The notes under the pieces were generated by a model. It was not told the DNA's origin. It saw only the letters and a program-made list of their open reading frames with translations, and did not search any database. Both the position numbers and the translations under genes were made by a program. Below are positions 6,575 to 7,744 of a stretch of DNA of 7,744 nucleotides, piece after piece. The DNA is taken from contig JAUSPJ010000002.1 of assembly GCA_030655795.1 (NCBI GenBank), positions 1-7,744 of the forward strand. Reading direction: 5' to 3'. Position 1 is the stretch's first letter; each line of letters opens with the position of its first letter. Source of the stretch: Fidelibacterota bacterium. Its GTDB lineage: Bacteria > Fidelibacterota > UBA2242.

Positions 6575-6598
6575 TTCGTGTCTTAGTGTCTTCGTGGT
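6575..6598. repeat. Three tandem degenerate octamers
   Basis: TTCGTGTC, TTAGTGTC and TTCGTGGT follow each other without gaps at 6575-6582, 6583-6590 and 6591-6598. From memory, strings of this kind (CTTCGTGTC...TTCGTGGT) recur between genes in many environmental bacterial genomes, often just before a start codon. That recollection is not something the window shows. It sits 19 bases before the flavodoxin-like start. Confidence 0.5.
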
Positions 6599-6617
6599 AA
6601 ATAAATAAGGAAAATCC

Positions 6618-6752
6618 ATGAAAGTTCTCATCGTTTATGATTCGTTCTTCGGCAACACCGAACAAATTGCACGGGCGATCGGCCAGATGGTGTATGAACT
6701 TTACGACCTGACTCCTGAAGAGATCCGAATCATAGAGGGCAAGGCAAAATAA
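6618..6752 (+). pseudogene. Chimeric remnant: flavodoxin N-terminus joined to a DNA methyltransferase C-terminal tail
   Basis: The ORF of 44 codons has a good ribosome binding site (AAGGA, six bases before ATG). Residues 1-22 are a flavodoxin start: strand MKVLIVYDS, the FMN phosphate-binding loop SFFGNTEQ, then helix IARAIG. Flavodoxins are normally about 140 residues or more, so the rest is missing. From residue 23 the text changes to QMVYELYDLTPEEIRIIEG, which closely resembles the extreme C-terminus of many type II/IIG N6-adenine methyltransferases (pattern IDxLVYELYGLTxEEIxIVE). It does not match the end of the intact R-M protein upstream, so it comes from another R-M enzyme. The junction is near codon 22, about 6681-6686, where both parents may share a short QI-like stretch. 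Both parent assignments are from recognised motifs, not a search. It could be translated as a short peptide, but neither activity can remain. Confidence 0.6.
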
Positions 6753-6755
6753 ATC

Positions 6756-7133
6756 ATGGGAATATCAGTTCATTATCTCGAAGAGATGTCTTCGACACAA
6801 CCCGTTCAGAATGGCGAAACTGGCTGCAAATAAATCATGGCGTTTCGTCGGGTGTGCGGATGGTTTTTTATAAGAAACACTGCAATGCACTGATCCTGGA
6901 TTATGAAGATTTTGTTGAAGAGGCGCTCTGCTTCGGGTGGATCGACAGCACGATTAAAAAGCTGGATGAAGATCGCTATGCCCGGAAGGTGGCGCCCCGG
7001 CGTCCAAACAGTGTCTGGTCAGAACACAAGAGAACGCCGAATCCGGGAACTAATCACGCTTCTGGAACAAGGGAAAACATTAGGTTTTAAAATAAACAGG
7101 AATAATCCGATCTTCCTTGAAAATAACTCTTAA
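6756..7133 (+). pseudogene. YdeI/OmdA-family protein, frameshifted and truncated
   Basis: Three frames together rebuild the start of a YdeI/OmpD-associated (OmdA) family protein. ATG 6756 gives MGISVHYLEE. Losing one base near 6783-6786 moves the reading to DVFDTTRSEWRNWLQINHG, then VFYKKH, EEALCFGWIDSTIKKLDEDR (the family signature) and APRRPNSVWSEHK. A second shift near 7028-7031 restores RERRIRELITLLEQGK before the TAA at 7131-7133. Family members run to roughly 190-200 residues, and here the C-terminal domain is absent. The longest intact piece starts at a GTG (6854) inside the domain and ends out of frame at 7090. The family is loosely linked to bacteriocin or stress protection, but its biochemistry is unclear. 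Two sequencing errors could explain the shifts, but not the missing end. Confidence 0.75.
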
Positions 7134-7171
7134 TTTGTGTAATCTTTTTCCAAGTAACGATGGATTAACCA

Positions 7172-7744
7172 ATGAAAGCAATGCAGCTGACGAAAAAGAC
7201 CAATGTCGCGGTGGATTTACATCCTTTAAGTGCGACCGGATTGCCGATTCCGGTTCCCAAGAAGGATGAACTGTTAATCAAAATTCATACCTGCGCTGTC
7301 TGTCATACCGAGCTGGACGAAATCGAAGGACGCACACCGCCGCCGCATTATCCGGTTGTACCCGGTCATCAGGTAGTCGGAATTGTGGCTGATTCGGGGG
7401 TCCGTGTCCGGCATTTTGCGATTGGCGAGCGGGTGGGAGTCGCCTGGTTGTATTCGTCCTGTGGCACATGTGAATACTGTCTGGCGGGTAGTGAAAACCT
7501 GTGTTCCGGGTTTAAAGCCACCGGGCGGGACGTCGATGGCGGTTATGCCGAATATATGGTCGTTCCGGAAACAGCGGCGTTTCGAATACCCGATATTTTC
7601 AGTGATGTTGAGGCGGCGCCGCTGCTCTGTGCCGGGGCGATTGGTTATCGTTCGTTGCGGCTCTGTAACCTCAGGGATGGACAGCGCCTGGGCCTGACCG
7701 GTTTTGGAGCATCAGCGCACCTGGTTCTGAAAATGGTACGGTAT
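7172..7744 (+). CDS. Zinc-dependent alcohol dehydrogenase, MDR family (3' end outside window)
   Basis: The first 191 codons of a medium-chain dehydrogenase are present. Predicted catalytic zinc ligands are C44 (CAVCHTEL), H66 (VPGHQVVG) and C153 (LLCAGAIGY). The structural zinc site is intact with C97, C100, C103 and C111 (SSCGTCEYCLAGSENLC). GGYAEYMVVP (123-132) is the usual segment before the cofactor domain, and the Rossmann glycine motif appears as GLTGFGASAHL (174-184). Family members are soluble NAD(P)-dependent oxidoreductases interconverting alcohols and aldehydes or ketones. GHQ in place of the commoner GHE, together with GFGASAHL, places it in the AdhA-like branch; substrate and cofactor preference cannot be read here. 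The start is ATG 7172 with a weak TGGA seven bases upstream; ATG 7181 is an alternative. The frame stays open to the right edge, with no sign of damage. Confidence 0.92.
   Translation, partial: MKAMQLTKKTNVAVDLHPLSATGLPIPVPKKDELLIKIHTCAVCHTELDEIEGRTPPPHYPVVPGHQVVGIVADSGVRVRHFAIGERVGVAWLYSSCGTCEYCLAGSENLCSGFKATGRDVDGGYAEYMVVPETAAFRIPDIFSDVEAAPLLCAGAIGYRSLRLCNLRDGQRLGLTGFGASAHLVLKMVRY

Noticed and set aside
3241..6886. Shared 13-mer GAAACACTGCAAT at 3241-3253 and 6874-6886
   Set aside because: One exact 13-mer match is expected by chance about half the time in a window of this size, and the flanks do not align.
7278..7697. 63- and 104-codon ORFs overlapping the alcohol dehydrogenase
   Set aside because: Both are other-frame shadows of the dehydrogenase, which carries full catalytic and structural zinc motifs.
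1..7744. CRISPR array, tRNA or rRNA genes
   Set aside because: No regularly spaced direct repeats and no cloverleaf or rRNA-like segments were seen on either strand.

Overview
The window is bacterial DNA of moderate, fairly low GC with compact genes. No gene fixes the taxon. The mix is an ISOC-type hydrolase, an M24 peptidase, an EAAT-like symporter, a one-polypeptide restriction-modification (R-M) enzyme and a zinc MDR dehydrogenase. Together with an intergenic octamer string at 6575-6598 that I associate with many environmental phyla, this suggests an environmental, possibly FCB-group, bacterium. That placement is a low-confidence inference.

Layout. (1) 1-1271, minus strand: a two-gene operon with a 12-nt gap. 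It holds an isochorismatase-like cysteine hydrolase followed by an M24 Xaa-Pro peptidase-like protein that runs off the left edge. (2) 1272-1579: a divergent promoter region with two inverted repeats; one, with perfect 9-bp arms, overlaps the candidate -35 of the symporter gene. (3) 1580-2821, plus: a complete glutamate/aspartate-type cation symporter of the SLC1/DAACS family. (4) 2822-3443: a long intergenic stretch with several palindromes, a near-consensus sigma70 promoter (TTGACA-17-TAAAAT) and two short ORFs in the same frame as the next gene. (5) 3444-6515, plus: a 1023-residue single-chain enzyme with a PD-ExK nuclease motif, an N6-adenine methyltransferase core and a type ISP-like C-terminal recognition region, but no helicase. 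(6) 6516-7133: a scar zone. It holds a second copy of the short palindrome seen left of the R-M gene, a tandem octamer repeat, a 44-codon ORF joining a flavodoxin start to the tail of a different DNA methyltransferase, and a YdeI/OmdA-family pseudogene with two frameshifts and a lost C-terminus. (7) 7172-7744, plus: the first 191 codons of a zinc-dependent medium-chain alcohol dehydrogenase, cut by the right edge.

How it fits together. The outer genes look like ordinary metabolic and transport chromosome. The middle (about 2890-7133) looks like a defence-gene insertion site. The present R-M gene has its own promoter and lies between two copies of a 22-23-bp palindrome. Just downstream is debris of a flavodoxin gene, a different R-M enzyme and a YdeI-like gene. 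The most notable observation is that the tail of an unrelated methyltransferase is fused to a flavodoxin N-terminus next to an intact R-M gene, which suggests repeated turnover of R-M systems here. I found no tRNA, rRNA, CRISPR array, complete transposase or convincing rho-independent terminator.
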